DNA from: Nostoc piscinale CENA21
GTDB lineage: Bacteria; Cyanobacteriota; Cyanobacteriia; Cyanobacteriales; Nostocaceae
Length of the DNA stretch: 64,000 nucleotides
Assembly (NCBI RefSeq): GCF_001298445.1
Contig: NZ_CP012036.1
Location: forward strand, 3,563,351-3,627,350
Direction of reading: 5' to 3'
Program-made: the position numbers and the translations under genes
Part shown: in pieces, positions 63,297-64,000 of the stretch
How positions within the stretch are numbered: position 1 is the stretch's first letter
Layout of the letters: every line of letters begins with the position of its first letter
The notes under the pieces: generated by a model
Databases searched by the model: none
Seen by the model: only the letters and a program-made list of their open reading frames with translations
What the model was told of the DNA's origin: nothing

Positions 63297-64000
63297 ATGC
63301 AAACATTACAAGCTCTTTCTTCAATGCAACTGTCTTTAGCTCCGAATCAATGTCAGTCTTTGAAGATTGTCGCTCTTGGAGACAGCATAGTTTACGGTTT
63401 TGGTGATCCTGAACGTGGTGGTTGGGTGGAACAACTGCGGCGATGGTGGATGTTGCCTGGTAGTGCTGGTCACGTTTTATATAATTTAGGTGTCAGAGGC
63501 GATCGCACACAACAAGTAGCCCAAAGACTAGAAGTAGAATTTCGTCATCGTGGCGAACTCCGTAATCGTGTTCCTGATTTAATTATTCTTTCAGTTGGAG
63601 TGAATGATTCAGCGCGGTTAGGTCGTCCCAATGGCAAAAACTACACAGATTTCGCCACCTTTGAAGCCGATATCGCCCATTTATTAGATTTGGCACAGCA
63701 ACTCTGCCCAGTTTTATTTGTAGGTATGACACCTGTGGATGAAACTAAAATGCCATTTCTGGATTGTTTTTATTTCAATCATACTGACCAACACCGTTAT
63801 AAAGAAGCTACGCGCCTAGCTTGTCAACAACGTCAAATTCCTTACTTGGATATTTTCGACCAATGGATGGGACGTGGTGAAACTTGGTTAAGCCAGCGAA
63901 TGAATGCTGATGGTTTACATCCCAATACATTAGGCTACCAAGCTTTGTTAGATGATGTGTTGAAATGGGATGCTCTAGCACCCTATCATGCTCAACCAGA
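63297..64000 (+). CDS. SGNH/GDSL hydrolase, 3' end outside the window
   Basis: At least 234 residues. Block I GDSIVYGFGD with the nucleophile serine, block III SVGVNDSAR (GxND), and block V DGLHPNTLGY supplying the Asp-His pair are all present, so the active site is complete. No signal peptide. Members act as lipases, esterases or acyl-thioesterases; the substrate is open. The frame is open at the last base, with few residues missing judging by family length. Confidence 0.88.
   Translation, partial: MQTLQALSSMQLSLAPNQCQSLKIVALGDSIVYGFGDPERGGWVEQLRRWWMLPGSAGHVLYNLGVRGDRTQQVAQRLEVEFRHRGELRNRVPDLIILSVGVNDSARLGRPNGKNYTDFATFEADIAHLLDLAQQLCPVLFVGMTPVDETKMPFLDCFYFNHTDQHRYKEATRLACQQRQIPYLDIFDQWMGRGETWLSQRMNADGLHPNTLGYQALLDDVLKWDALAPYHAQP

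Noticed and set aside
1..64000. tRNA, rRNA, riboswitch or prophage genes
   Set aside because: None could be recognised on either strand by reading; a covariance-model scan would be needed to exclude small RNAs.

Overview
The window comes from a filamentous, heterocyst-type cyanobacterium of the Nostocales (Nostoc/Anabaena group). Three things point there: the very frequent HIP1 octamer GCGATCGC; several conserved cyanobacterial genes (rpaB, nblB-like, a DUF760 gene, an Asr1405/Asl0597-type gene, a CCB-type cytochrome b6 assembly factor, an SLH porin); and heptamer tandem repeats and short inverted-repeat elements in the spacers. The order dps - carB - group 2 sigma - DUF760 - ... - HEAT-repeat NblB matches, from memory, the alr3808-alr3814 region of Anabaena PCC 7120, so the sigma factor is called SigD.

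Layout. 0.1-1.6 kb: ATPase and permease of a phosphonate-type ABC importer. 1.7-7.4 kb: accessory island with a truncated DUF1877 gene, an EACC1-like small membrane protein coupled to a 1498-residue CHAT protease / STAND NTPase / TPR protein, and a DUF433-DUF5615 toxin-antitoxin pair. 7.5-27 kb: mostly core genes (2Fe-2S protein, Dps, carB, sigD, NUDIX, CBS, NblB-like, kinase-WD40, DUF456, CCB factor, rpaB, radA, Uma2). 27-37 kb: mixed metabolic and small genes (Ap4A phosphorylase, diguanylate cyclase, DUF1838, GNAT, pentapeptide protein, Rieske oxygenase, YbjN, lipoate ligase family, BASS transporter). 37-43 kb: an elongation factor G outside a ribosomal operon, then a NACHT NTPase with pentapeptide repeats followed by a 21-bp tandem array encoding a heptad-repeat protein. 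43-64 kb: small membrane proteins, hydrolase, aroE, an overlapping pair of large sensor kinases (one with an ethylene-receptor-type membrane domain and about ten PAS domains), a ParD/ParE pair, thrC, an SLH porin, a molbindin, a Dps/ChaB-domain stress operon, endonuclease V, and a GDSL hydrolase running off the end.

Most notable: (1) the EACC1-CHAT-STAND-TPR cassette, a predicted NTP-dependent conflict or programmed-death system; (2) the NACHT-pentapeptide gene with its heptad-repeat neighbour; (3) a 157-bp inverted-repeat element with a perfect 10-bp target duplication, inserted into a dispersed repeat whose other copies in this window show the empty site; (4) five loci (rpaB, a GGDEF gene, ParE, the SLH porin, an unknown gene) that are each interrupted by exactly one extra base in an A/T homopolymer. 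Because rpaB is essential in the cyanobacteria studied, the last pattern points to sequencing error or to transcript slippage rather than five independent gene losses.

No tRNA, rRNA, CRISPR array, intact transposase or prophage was seen.
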